A stretch of 15,579 nucleotides of DNA from NCBI GenBank assembly GCA_045604705.1, contig JAZUOO010000006.1, positions 1 through 15,579 on the forward strand, read 5' to 3'. The stretch is from SIG622 sp045604705. GTDB taxonomy: Bacteria > Bacillota > Clostridia > Oscillospirales > CAG-382. The notes beneath the pieces were generated by a model. That model had not been told where the DNA came from. It saw nothing but the letters and a program-made list of their open reading frames with translations, and ran no database searches. Below, one piece after another: positions 5,704 to 12,607 of the stretch (position 1 is its first letter; each line of letters begins with the position of its first letter). The position numbers and the translations under genes were made by a program.

Positions 5704-7077
5704 TTATTCCACCAATTTTTTCTTCATCCACTTATCCGTCCTGAATCTGAAGAAGTAAATAATACCTTTCACAATGACCGAAGCATTGCCGGAAATTAGC
5801 GAACCGATAACGCCAAGTCCAAGACCGAAGTCCGCTGCAAGGAATATACCGAGCCCTACGTTTATAAGCCACATACAGGCAACCGAAATGATAGTACAGA
5901 ACCATGCATCGCCCGCACCCTTGAAAGCGTTGGTGATTATGTTAACAAAAGGATTTGCTATAACCATCATAAGAACGTGAATGATTATCATTTTGTTAAG
6001 TACGGCGAGAGTTTCCGGATTGTCCGTGTAAAGCTTGTAAAGATGCGGAAACAGAAGCAGTGCGATAAGCATCATCACGGCGTAGATAAGAGTTGTCAGA
6101 AACAGTATCTTTTTTATTATGGTTCTTGTCTCACGCTTTTCTCCCGCACCGATGTATCTTCCCGTGAGCGTTATGGCAACCGTGGCAAGGGCGGAAATCG
6201 GCACGGCTACAAGGGAAAAGAACGTGTTGTGTATGGAGTTTGCCGTAATGTGGGCAGTACCTGCGGCAACTATGTAACGCATTTTCAGCGTCGCACCGAA
6301 GTTTACTATAAGCGACTCCGAGCTTGAAAGAAGTCCCAGCTTTGCAATTGCACCAAGACACTTCCAGTCAACATGGACAAGCTGTGAAAGAGTACAGAAC
6401 CACTCGTTTTTCCAAAGCAGGAAGCTCACCGAGACAGCTCTTGCAATTCTCGCAATAAGGAGGCTGAGACCTGCTCCTGTAACACCCATGTTCATTGGGA
6501 TTATGAAAATGAAAGCAAGCACAACATCTATAACACTTCCCGAAACCGAGGTGAACAGCGGGATTTTGTTGTTGCCGTAGCCTCTGCAGGTACAGGCTCC
6601 GTTCTGGAATATACCGTAAAAGGGCATGGAAAGTGCAGAGTAAAACAGATACTTTTTACCCTCCGCAAGAACACCCGGCTCAACCTCCGAGAAGAAAAGT
6701 TTGAACAGCTGATTCGGGAACAACAGCATGATTACCATAATAACGGAAGCAAAGACGGTTACCATAACCATTGACTGCGAAACACACTTTTTTGCACCGT
6801 CCTCATTGCTTGCCCCTCTGTATTGAGAAACAAGGATGGTGACCGCAGACGGCAGAGTAGCGAATACAATCGTCAGAATGGAGTTTATTGTACCAACAAG
6901 TCCGATACCGGAAATGGCGTTCTCACCAACGTCTGCAACAAGATATGAATGAACGGTGCTTATAAGGTTGTTCAGTATCATATCTATAAAGATGGGAGCG
7001 AAGATGACAAGTATCATTCTTATGTCCGGGTCGTAAATGAATCGTCCCAATCTTCCGTTGGGCTTTATTCTGAGCAT
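5704..7077 (-). CDS. MATE family multidrug/Na+ efflux transporter
   Basis: A 457-residue polytopic membrane protein with about 12 hydrophobic segments in two halves, the size and layout of MATE transporters. Recognisable features are the N-terminal FAPIFIDMILNNLISTVHS helix, the TILVSQYRGA segment after helix 2 and the second-half VAITLTGRYIGAGE. These proteins export cationic drugs or metabolites in exchange for Na+ or H+; the substrate cannot be read here. The ATG at 7077 is chosen for AGGAAAGGA 7 nt upstream. A TTG at 7113 with the same SD-like sequence 12 nt ahead would add 12 residues (MPYIKRSGKETA), so both starts are possible. A strong promoter lies at 7137-7165. No clear terminator follows the stop; the MITE-like element begins 34 bases downstream. 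Confidence 0.93.
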   Translation of the reverse strand: MLRIKPNGRLGRFIYDPDIRMILVIFAPIFIDMILNNLISTVHSYLVADVGENAISGIGLVGTINSILTIVFATLPSAVTILVSQYRGASNEDGAKKCVSQSMVMVTVFASVIMVIMLLFPNQLFKLFFSEVEPGVLAEGKKYLFYSALSMPFYGIFQNGACTCRGYGNNKIPLFTSVSGSVIDVVLAFIFIIPMNMGVTGAGLSLLIARIARAVSVSFLLWKNEWFCTLSQLVHVDWKCLGAIAKLGLLSSSESLIVNFGATLKMRYIVAAGTAHITANSIHNTFFSLVAVPISALATVAITLTGRYIGAGEKRETRTIIKKILFLTTLIYAVMMLIALLLFPHLYKLYTDNPETLAVLNKMIIIHVLMMVIANPFVNIITNAFKGAGDAWFCTIISVACMWLINVGLGIFLAADFGLGLGVIGSLISGNASVIVKGIIYFFRFRTDKWMKKKLVE

Positions 7078-7081
7078 GGCG

Positions 7082-7135
7082 GTTTCCTTTCCTGAACGTT
7101 TTATATACGGCAATTATTGGTTGTTTCCTTTCCTG
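7082..7135 (-). promoter_or_regulatory. Duplicated SD-like sequence ahead of the MATE gene
   Basis: The 13-mer CAGGAAAGGAAAC (minus strand) occurs twice, at 7094-7082 and 7135-7123, 41 bases apart. The nearer copy serves ATG 7077 at good spacing. The farther copy precedes an in-frame TTG at 7113. It may be a local duplication of the ribosome binding site region giving two possible starts. Confidence 0.6.
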
Positions 7136-7136
7136 T

Positions 7137-7165
7137 ATTTTACTTTATAAACAGCGAAAAGTCAA
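7137..7165 (-). promoter_or_regulatory. Sigma-A type promoter of the MATE gene
   Basis: On the minus strand, TTGACT (7165-7160) and TAAAAT (7142-7137) are separated by 17 bp. The leader to ATG 7077 is about 53 bases and contains the duplicated SD sequence. Confidence 0.75.
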
Positions 7166-7446
7166 GAGCTATCGGGGAAATAATGTAAAAATATCGTGGC
7201 AAAAGAAAAACTCCCGCAGGAGAAGTTCTCACTTACAAGAGTTTTTACCGGAGCATACTCGGCTAAAACGTTGTTGCTATCGGTTGATGAACATATATGG
7301 CTCTTGCCTGAAGAATATTGTTTTGCCTGCTTCCTCGGTTACCCTCGGTGCCAGCTCCCTCCAAGAGGGGCATTAAATATAACGTCAAGCTTTGAATATT
7401 ACAGCGTACCGTATAATTTCGTCGGCAGGGACATCGAATATGTAAA
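7166..7446. other. Gene-free spacer between MATE and ldh with degenerate palindromes
   Basis: No gene supported. AAAAACTC (7206-7213) and GAGTTTTT (7239-7246) are inverted around smaller nested repeats. At about 7338-7376 the sequence CCTCGGTTACCCTCGGTG, followed by CTCCCTC-CAA-GAGGGG, looks like a decayed copy of the palindromic repeat type seen in tandem at 444-688. The + strand open frame across this stretch has no SD or protein-like features. Confidence 0.5.
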
Positions 7447-7480
7447 ACCAAGGTCGGATATATTTCCGATCTTGGTGTTT
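7447..7480. terminator. Probable ldh terminator hairpin
   Basis: ACCAAGGTCGGA (7447-7458) pairs with TCCGATCTTGGT (7465-7476) around TATATT. One position is G-U when read on the + strand and A-C when read on the minus strand. The only neighbouring gene ending here is ldh on the minus strand, where the hairpin is followed by TTT. On the + strand it is followed by GTTTTGTT. It could work in both directions. Confidence 0.55.
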
Positions 7481-7533
7481 TGTTACCCTTTTTGGTTGTT
7501 TGAGGTTATCCGTATATAAGTGACACGTACCTT

Positions 7534-8490
7534 CTAATCTTCAATACCAAGTTTATTATACATCTCATCCAAAATATCGCATGATTTGTGAAGTTTTTGC
7601 AATTCCTCCTGCGTAAGAGACAGAGATACGACTTGCTTTATTCCGTTTCTTCCCACAATACACGGTACCCCCGTAAAAACCTTTTCTCTGCCGTACTCGC
7701 CCGAGAGTCTTGCGGAAATTGTGAGAATACTGTTTCTGTCACCGAGGATTACCTCGGTTATTCTTGCAAGTGCCATTCCTATTCCGTAGTAGGTTGCTTT
7801 TTTTGCTTTTATGATTTCTCCTGCGGCGTGCCTTACGTCATGGGAGATTTTCACAAGGTCGTCCATGCTGAATTCGGAAGGGTGTTCTTCAATGATTTTT
7901 GTTATGGGCTTTGTGGCGACAAGGGCCTGTGAGCGAGGAACAAATTCGCTGTCTCCGTGCTCTCCCATAACATAAGCATGAACATTCCTTGGGTCAACGC
8001 CGAAATATTCTCCCGTAAGATACCTGAGTCTTGCCGTATCAAGCGTGGTTCCGGTACCGAAAACACGGTGTGTTTCAAAGCCGGATACCTTATGCACCAC
8101 TCTTGTCATAATATCCACCGGATTTGTGGCAACAAGGAATATACCGTCAAAACCGGAATTCACAATGCTTTCCGTTACACCGTTCAGTATCGACGCATTC
8201 TTTTCCGTAAGGTCAAGCCTTGATTCTCCCTCTTTCTGTGCTGCACCTGCACATATTACGGCGATGTCCGCATTGTTGCAGTCGGAGTAATCTCCGGCAT
8301 ATATTTTCATACTGCTCTGTGAAAAGGCAAGTCCGTGGTTCAAGTCCATAGCCTCGCCGCGTGCTTTGTTTTTGTCAATGTCGATAAGAACAAGCTCATC
8401 GCAGCTGCTCCTGTTAAGCATGGCATATGCGTAGCTCATTCCCACCATTCCCGTACCTATAAGGGCAACTTTTTTTGTGTCGGATGACAT
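7534..8490 (-). CDS. ldh: L-lactate dehydrogenase (NAD-dependent)
   Basis: 318 residues, the normal length for the family. It reduces pyruvate to L-lactate and regenerates NAD+ during fermentation. The nucleotide-binding loop is GTGMVG (residues 12-17), followed by Asp37 in LIDID for NAD+. The active-site loop reads AAQKEGESRL, where Gln85 marks lactate rather than malate dehydrogenase and Arg91 polarises the carbonyl. Asp151/Arg154 (LDTARLR) and His178 (GEHGDS) complete the catalytic set. The ATG at 8490 has GGGAGGT 6 nt upstream. It is divergent from the HIT gene across a 210-bp spacer and is probably monocistronic, with the hairpin at 7447-7476 behind it. Allosteric fructose-1,6-bisphosphate control is common in the family but cannot be confirmed here. 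Confidence 0.97.
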   Translation of the reverse strand: MSSDTKKVALIGTGMVGMSYAYAMLNRSSCDELVLIDIDKNKARGEAMDLNHGLAFSQSSMKIYAGDYSDCNNADIAVICAGAAQKEGESRLDLTEKNASILNGVTESIVNSGFDGIFLVATNPVDIMTRVVHKVSGFETHRVFGTGTTLDTARLRYLTGEYFGVDPRNVHAYVMGEHGDSEFVPRSQALVATKPITKIIEEHPSEFSMDDLVKISHDVRHAAGEIIKAKKATYYGIGMALARITEVILGDRNSILTISARLSGEYGREKVFTGVPCIVGRNGIKQVVSLSLTQEELQKLHKSCDILDEMYNKLGIED

Positions 8491-8577
8491 AGTAAGACCT
8501 CCCTGCTGATAATCGTGGTTTTTAGATTAGTCTTTCTTTTACGACACTGAATTATTCATTTTTATTTTGGCGGAGCT

Positions 8578-8606
8578 GTTTTAGGGTGTAAAAAGAAAAA
8601 AGGCAA
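8578..8606 (-). promoter_or_regulatory. Possible ldh promoter
   Basis: On the minus strand, TTGCCT (8606-8601) and TAAAAC (8583-8578) are 17 bp apart. The -10 is weak. The site lies in the divergent ldh/HIT spacer. No convincing Rex operator was seen by eye. Confidence 0.3.
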
Positions 8607-8623
8607 CACGCACTTAATTTCTA

Positions 8624-8652
8624 TTGACATTTGCCGGAAAAAGAGGTATTAT
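8624..8652 (+). promoter_or_regulatory. Strong sigma-A promoter of the HIT gene
   Basis: A perfect TTGACA (8624-8629), a 17-bp spacer and TATTAT (8647-8652). The leader of about 40 bases carries AAAGGA before the ATG at 8701. It probably drives both the HIT and phosphoribosyltransferase genes. Confidence 0.85.
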
Positions 8653-8700
8653 ATATACATATGAACAAGACGGCAACGCCGAAAAGAAAGGAACTATACT

Positions 8701-9039
8701 ATGGAATGCATTTTCTGTAAAATAATCAAAGGCGAAATCCCATCATCAAAGGTATACGAGGACGATATGATTCTCGCTTTCAACGACATTTCTCCCATGG
8801 CTCCGGTTCACGTGTTGGTTATTCCAAAGGTGCACATTGCAAGTGCTGATGAAATAAGCGGTGAGAACTCAAAGTATGTTTCTCACATTTTTGAAAGAAT
8901 CCCGGAAATAGCAAAAAAAGCGGGTGCGGCAAACGGCTACAGAGTTATAACAAACTGCGGAGAGGACGGCTGTCAGTCGGTTAAGCATCTTCATTTCCAT
9001 GTACTCGGCGGTGTTAAGCTCCCCGAAAAGATGGCGTGA
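8701..9039 (+). CDS. HIT family protein (HinT-like nucleotide phosphoramidase)
   Basis: 112 residues, the usual size for HinT. The protein opens with CIFCKIIKGEIPSSKVYED, the family start. It carries FNDISPMAPVHVLVIPK in the middle and the histidine triad HLHFH (His96, 98, 100) followed by VLGG. The third triad His is the nucleophile that attacks the alpha phosphate of purine nucleoside phosphoramidates such as AMP-lysine. Cys3 and Cys6 could bind zinc, as in many bacterial members. The ATG at 8701 follows AAAGGA. The next gene, a phosphoribosyltransferase, begins 53 nt after the stop with no terminator between, so the two probably share a transcript. Confidence 0.95.
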   Translation: MECIFCKIIKGEIPSSKVYEDDMILAFNDISPMAPVHVLVIPKVHIASADEISGENSKYVSHIFERIPEIAKKAGAANGYRVITNCGEDGCQSVKHLHFHVLGGVKLPEKMA

Positions 9040-9045
9040 GAGAAC

Positions 9046-9070
9046 AATGCATAATTCATAATGCATAATT
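9046..9070. repeat. Heptamer repeat just before the SD of the phosphoribosyltransferase
   Basis: AATGCAT, AATTCAT, AATGCAT and a partial AATT, in the same family as the array at 84-184. It ends 10 bases before the AGGAG SD of the gene at 9093. Confidence 0.75.
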
Positions 9071-9092
9071 AAGTGTTGACAGGAGAAAATTT

Positions 9093-9638
9093 ATGCGTGA
9101 ATATTATAAATTAAAGGTTGCGGGACTCGAGAGAGAGCTTCCTATATGTGCAGTCAGCGACAAGCTGGACATTGCGGGGTTTGTTATTTTCGGTGATGCG
9201 GAGCTTACGGAAGCCTGTGCGAGAGAGCTTCTTAAAAAAGTACCGGAGTATGACTATCTTATAACTGCGGAAGCAAAGGGAATTCCGCTTATACACGAGA
9301 TGGCAAGACAACACGGTGACAAAAAGCACTTTGTTGCAAGAAAAGGACTTAAGGTCTATATGGTTGATCCCATTTCCGTGACGGTACATTCCATAACCAC
9401 CCTTAAAGAACAGACCCTTTACCTTGACGGCGAGGATGCAAAGCTCATGAAAGGCAAGAAGATTCTCATAGTTGACGATGTTATTTCCACCGGTGAGTCA
9501 CTTCGTGCTCTTGAAAAGCTTGTTGAATCGGCAGGCGGTATTATCTGTGGAAGAGCTGCAATCCTTGCGGAGGGTGATGCGGCAAAGCGTGACGATCTTG
9601 TTTTCCTTGAGGAGCTGCCTTTGTTTTTCAAGGACTGA
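9093..9638 (+). CDS. Phosphoribosyltransferase, adenine PRT-like
   Basis: 181 residues, type I phosphoribosyltransferase fold. The PRPP-binding signature is ILIVDDVISTGES (residues 124-136), with the paired acids Asp128-Asp129. An earlier LITAEAKGIPL (56-66) matches the pyrophosphate loop region of adenine and xanthine PRTs, and ARKGLKVYM (82-90) the flexible-loop region. These enzymes join a free purine base to PRPP. The sequence is apt-like but lacks features that would settle adenine versus another base or a regulatory role, so no symbol is given. The ATG at 9093 follows AGGAG with 7 nt spacing. It is the second gene after the HIT protein; both handle purine nucleotides, which fits a salvage role. 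Confidence 0.88.
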   Translation: MREYYKLKVAGLERELPICAVSDKLDIAGFVIFGDAELTEACARELLKKVPEYDYLITAEAKGIPLIHEMARQHGDKKHFVARKGLKVYMVDPISVTVHSITTLKEQTLYLDGEDAKLMKGKKILIVDDVISTGESLRALEKLVESAGGIICGRAAILAEGDAAKRDDLVFLEELPLFFKD

Positions 9639-9654
9639 CAATTGAATAAAAAAT

Positions 9655-9791
9655 CAGGTATGCCTCGGGTTTGGGACGGAACTTTTTGGAGTATATGCTT
9701 ATTTGAAGAACAGTAAGCTCAAACTCTCTGCCTTGCTGTACAGCTCATGCTTTTTTACCTGGGAAGCGTAATACCCACCCAGACATCATCC
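9655..9791 (+). ncRNA. Candidate structured RNA with 6S-like architecture
   Basis: No gene lies between 9639 and 9988, but the sequence folds into a long hairpin. The closing stem pairs GG, ATG, TC, GGG, T and GGG (9657-9675) with CCC, A, CCC, GA, CAT and CC (9774-9791). A bubble of 14 and 22 nt follows. Then AGTAT plus G (9690-9697) pairs with CATGCT (9746-9751), and ACAGTAAG (9710-9717) pairs with CTTGCTGT (9732-9739) under a 14-nt loop. G-U pairs in the inner stems would be A-C mismatches on the other strand, which favours a + strand RNA. Closing stem, large central bubble and terminal hairpin, with about 175 nt to the terminator, match 6S RNA architecture. I cannot match the primary sequence to a known family. 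The best promoter is weak (TTGTTT at 9621, AATAAA at 9645). Confidence 0.38.
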
Positions 9792-9809
9792 GACAAAAAA
9801 ACGTAAAGA

Positions 9810-9836
9810 GTGCCTTTTACAAAAAGGTACGATTTT
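9810..9836 (+). terminator. Terminator-like hairpin before polA
   Basis: GTGCCTTTT (9810-9818) pairs with AAAAGGTAC (9822-9830) around a 3-nt loop, followed by GATTTTA. One pair is G-U on the + strand and A-C on the minus, supporting + strand use. It could end the HIT/phosphoribosyltransferase transcript or the candidate RNA. Confidence 0.5.
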
Positions 9837-9853
9837 ATAAAGCTTTTGCTTAA

Positions 9854-9883
9854 TTGTTGAAATATAGAAAAATGTGGTATAAT
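9854..9883 (+). promoter_or_regulatory. polA promoter with extended -10
   Basis: TTGTTG (9854-9859), an 18-bp spacer and a perfect TATAAT (9878-9883) preceded by TGG, which gives the extended -10 TGnTATAAT. The leader to the ATG at 9989 is about 98 bases and contains GGATA...TATCC, a small hairpin. Confidence 0.8.
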
Positions 9884-9988
9884 AACTATGCGGATAATTG
9901 CGGTATCCATAGCCTTATACAAACGTAAAAAACATCATACGTTCCCCAAAGCCTAATCACTAAATCCTAAATTCAAGGAGAACAAAAG

Positions 9989-12544
9989 ATGCAGGAAAAG
10001 AAAAAAATACTTGTAATAGACGGAAACAGCATACTCAACCGTGCGTTCTACGGCGTAAAGCCTCTTTCAACAAGAGACGGACGTCCCACAAATGCTATTT
10101 TCGGGTTTGTAAATATCATTATGAAATCCGTGGAAAGTCTTTGTCCCGACGGCGTGGGAGTTGCATTTGACTTGAAAGCTCCCACATTCAGACATAAAAA
10201 ATACAGTCTGTACAAGGCAAACCGTCACGGAATGCCACAGGAGCTTGCGGCACAGCTTCAGCCGGCAAAGGACATTTCCGAGTATCTTGGCTTCCATGTT
10301 CTCTCGCTTGAGGGCTATGAGGCGGATGACATTCTCGGAACCTGCTCAAAGATAGCGGATGAGAACGGATATGAATGTTATATTCTCACCGGTGACCGTG
10401 ACTCGCTCCAGCTTATTTCCGACAACAGCTTTGTTCTTCTTGCGACAAATTCGGAAACGATTCTCTACGATAAAGCTAAATTTGCTGAAAACTACGGCGG
10501 ACTTACTCCCGAAAGACTTATCGACCTGAAAGCTCTTATGGGTGACAGCTCGGATAATATTCCCGGTATCCCGGGCGTCGGGGAAAAGACCGCACTGAAG
10601 TTGATTGGTGAATACGGGTCGCTTGATGGTCTTTATGAAAATTATATGGAATCCACACTGACGGCGAAAACGAAAGAAAAGATAACAGACGGTAAGGAAT
10701 CTGCATATCTCAGTTATGATCTTGCAACGATTTTCACAGAAGTACCGCTTGAACTCGGCTATGAGGCTCTGAAACGCACAGATATTGACAAAGCAAAGCT
10801 CTATGAGATATTCTCCGACCTTGAGCTTCGCGGCTTCATAACACGCTTCGGACTTGACGGCACAAGCGAGGGTAACGATGTCCCCGCAGATACGGAAAAG
10901 AAATTCACCGACTATGAATGTGCGGATTCGATTGAGATAAGCGATGATAAAATACTTTACGTTCACCCGGACTTTTCCGATGATAAGCTTTATATAGACA
11001 ACGGCAAAAAGTATATCGTACCTGTAAACGCCGAAAATCTCAAAGTAATCTTTGAGGGATGTGCAAAGTGCGTGCTTTACGATTCAAAGGCTGTTGCATC
11101 AGAGCTTCTCGAAAAAGGCATTGAACTCAAAAATTGTATCTTTGACTTAAAGCTTGCGGCATACATCTGTGATCCGTCCGCAAAAAATGAGCCTGAAAAT
11201 CTTTCGGGGCTTGCAAAAAGCGAAAGTGCGGACAGAAACGACAAGGTTCAGAACAACTTCGCTCTGCTTCTTGCAATGCCGTATCTTTATGACTACCTTA
11301 CAAAGCTTCTTTCCGAATATAAATCGGAAAAGCTGTACTATGAAACCGAGCTTCCCCTGGCAATAACCCTTGCAAGAATGGAAAAAGAGGGTATGGCTCT
11401 TGACGCCGAGGGGCTGAAAAAATACAATATCGAGCTTGAAGAACGTATTGAAAAGAGAAAATCCAACATATACGCTCTTGCAGGCTGTGAGTTCAACATA
11501 AATTCCCCCAAGCAGCTTGGCGAGGTTCTTTTTGAAAGAATAGGACTTCCGGGTATGAAAAAGACAAAAAGCGGATTTTCCACCGATGCGGAAACACTTG
11601 AACATCTTCGTCCTTTCCATGTAATAATAAACGAGATACTTGACTACAGAACCGTATCAAAGCTTAAATCCACATACGGTGACGGGCTTCTTGCGGCGGT
11701 ATCTTCCGACGGAAGACTTCACACAAAATTTAAGCACGCCTACACGCAGACCGGACGTCTTTCCTCGGCAGAACCCAATCTTCAGAATATCCCGATAAAG
11801 ACTCCGGAGGGCAGAGAGCTTAGAAAATTCTTTGTTGCGAAAAATGAGGATTTCTGCCTTATAGATGCCGACTACTCACAGATTGAGCTTCGTATTCTAG
11901 CGGCTCTGTCCGGTGACAAAACAATGGTGGACACCTTCCTTGAGGGCGGCGACATTCACACTACAACCGCTTCACAGGTATTCGGAGTGGCAAAAGAGGA
12001 CGTAACTGCCGAAATGAGAAAAAGTGCAAAGGCAGTCAACTTCGGTATAGTATACGGAATCTCCGACTTCTCGCTTGCAGGTGACATCGGCGTTACAAGA
12101 AAGGAAGCGGCGGCATACATTGACGGCTATTTTGCAAAATATCCGGATGTAAAGAGATACCTTGATGAACTATGTGAAAACGCTTCTTCTGACGGATACG
12201 TAACTACACTTTACGGCAGAAGAAGAAACATTCCCGAGCTCCAGAGCCCGAAAAAAACACTTCAGGCACTGGGCAGACGCCTTGCAATGAATACACCGAT
12301 ACAAGGAACTGCCGCAGACATTATCAAAATGGCAATGGTAAAGACAGAAAAGGCTCTGGCAAAATCCGGACTTTGCGCAAAGCTGATACTTCAGGTACAT
12401 GATGAACTTATAGTGGAAGCAAAGCGTGAGGATGCACAGAAAGCGGCAGAGCTTTTGAAAAACTGTATGGAAAGTGCGGTATCGCTTGTTGTTCCGCTGA
12501 GCGTTGAGGTAAAGATTGCGGACAGCTGGTACGAGGCACACTGA
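9989..12544 (+). CDS. polA: DNA polymerase I
   Basis: 851 residues; fills gaps and removes RNA primers during replication and excision repair. Residues 1-290 are the 5'-3' exonuclease, with metal-binding acids Asp11, Asp113-Asp114 (EADDILG), Asp136/Asp138 (TGDRDSLQL) and Asp186/Asp189 (GDSSDNIPGIPGVGEKTA). Residues 300-450 are the proofreading-domain remnant: the D-x-E motif of an active 3'-5' exonuclease is not found, so proofreading is probably absent, as in many Gram-positive PolA. Residues 450-851 are the polymerase: motif A DYSQIELR (Asp628), motif B RKSAKAVNFGIVYG (Arg677, Lys681, Phe685, Tyr689) and motif C QVHDE (His804, Asp805, Glu806). Phe685, as in E. coli Phe762, disfavours dideoxynucleotides. 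The ATG at 9989 follows AAGGAG. alr lies 63 nt downstream without a terminator. Confidence 0.98.
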   Translation: MQEKKKILVIDGNSILNRAFYGVKPLSTRDGRPTNAIFGFVNIIMKSVESLCPDGVGVAFDLKAPTFRHKKYSLYKANRHGMPQELAAQLQPAKDISEYLGFHVLSLEGYEADDILGTCSKIADENGYECYILTGDRDSLQLISDNSFVLLATNSETILYDKAKFAENYGGLTPERLIDLKALMGDSSDNIPGIPGVGEKTALKLIGEYGSLDGLYENYMESTLTAKTKEKITDGKESAYLSYDLATIFTEVPLELGYEALKRTDIDKAKLYEIFSDLELRGFITRFGLDGTSEGNDVPADTEKKFTDYECADSIEISDDKILYVHPDFSDDKLYIDNGKKYIVPVNAENLKVIFEGCAKCVLYDSKAVASELLEKGIELKNCIFDLKLAAYICDPSAKNEPENLSGLAKSESADRNDKVQNNFALLLAMPYLYDYLTKLLSEYKSEKLYYETELPLAITLARMEKEGMALDAEGLKKYNIELEERIEKRKSNIYALAGCEFNINSPKQLGEVLFERIGLPGMKKTKSGFSTDAETLEHLRPFHVIINEILDYRTVSKLKSTYGDGLLAAVSSDGRLHTKFKHAYTQTGRLSSAEPNLQNIPIKTPEGRELRKFFVAKNEDFCLIDADYSQIELRILAALSGDKTMVDTFLEGGDIHTTTASQVFGVAKEDVTAEMRKSAKAVNFGIVYGISDFSLAGDIGVTRKEAAAYIDGYFAKYPDVKRYLDELCENASSDGYVTTLYGRRRNIPELQSPKKTLQALGRRLAMNTPIQGTAADIIKMAMVKTEKALAKSGLCAKLILQVHDELIVEAKREDAQKAAELLKNCMESAVSLVVPLSVEVKIADSWYEAH

Positions 12545-12547
12545 AAA

Positions 12548-12582
12548 ATTCACAATTCACAATTCATAATTTATAATTGATA
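12548..12582. repeat. Heptamer repeat just before the SD of alr
   Basis: Five heptamers in register: ATTCACA, ATTCACA, ATTCATA, ATTTATA and ATTGATA. The array fills most of the polA-alr gap and ends 10 bases before the AAGGAGG SD of alr. Confidence 0.8.
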
Positions 12583-12607
12583 AGTTTCCCAAAAGGAGGG
12601 GTTTTTT

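Noticed and set aside
7196..7519. 107-codon open frame between the MATE gene and ldh
   Set aside because: No SD, it passes through inverted repeats and a terminator-like hairpin, and the product has no protein-like pattern.
7534..8490. Malate dehydrogenase
   Set aside because: The substrate-specificity position is Gln85 (AAQKEGESR), as in lactate dehydrogenases; malate enzymes have Arg there.
9639..9988. Riboswitch controlling polA
   Set aside because: No recognisable aptamer core, and polA has its own promoter downstream of the structured region.
10346..10966. 206-codon open frame antisense to polA
   Set aside because: It is a shadow of the well-supported polA frame, Cys/Ile/Phe-rich and without an SD.
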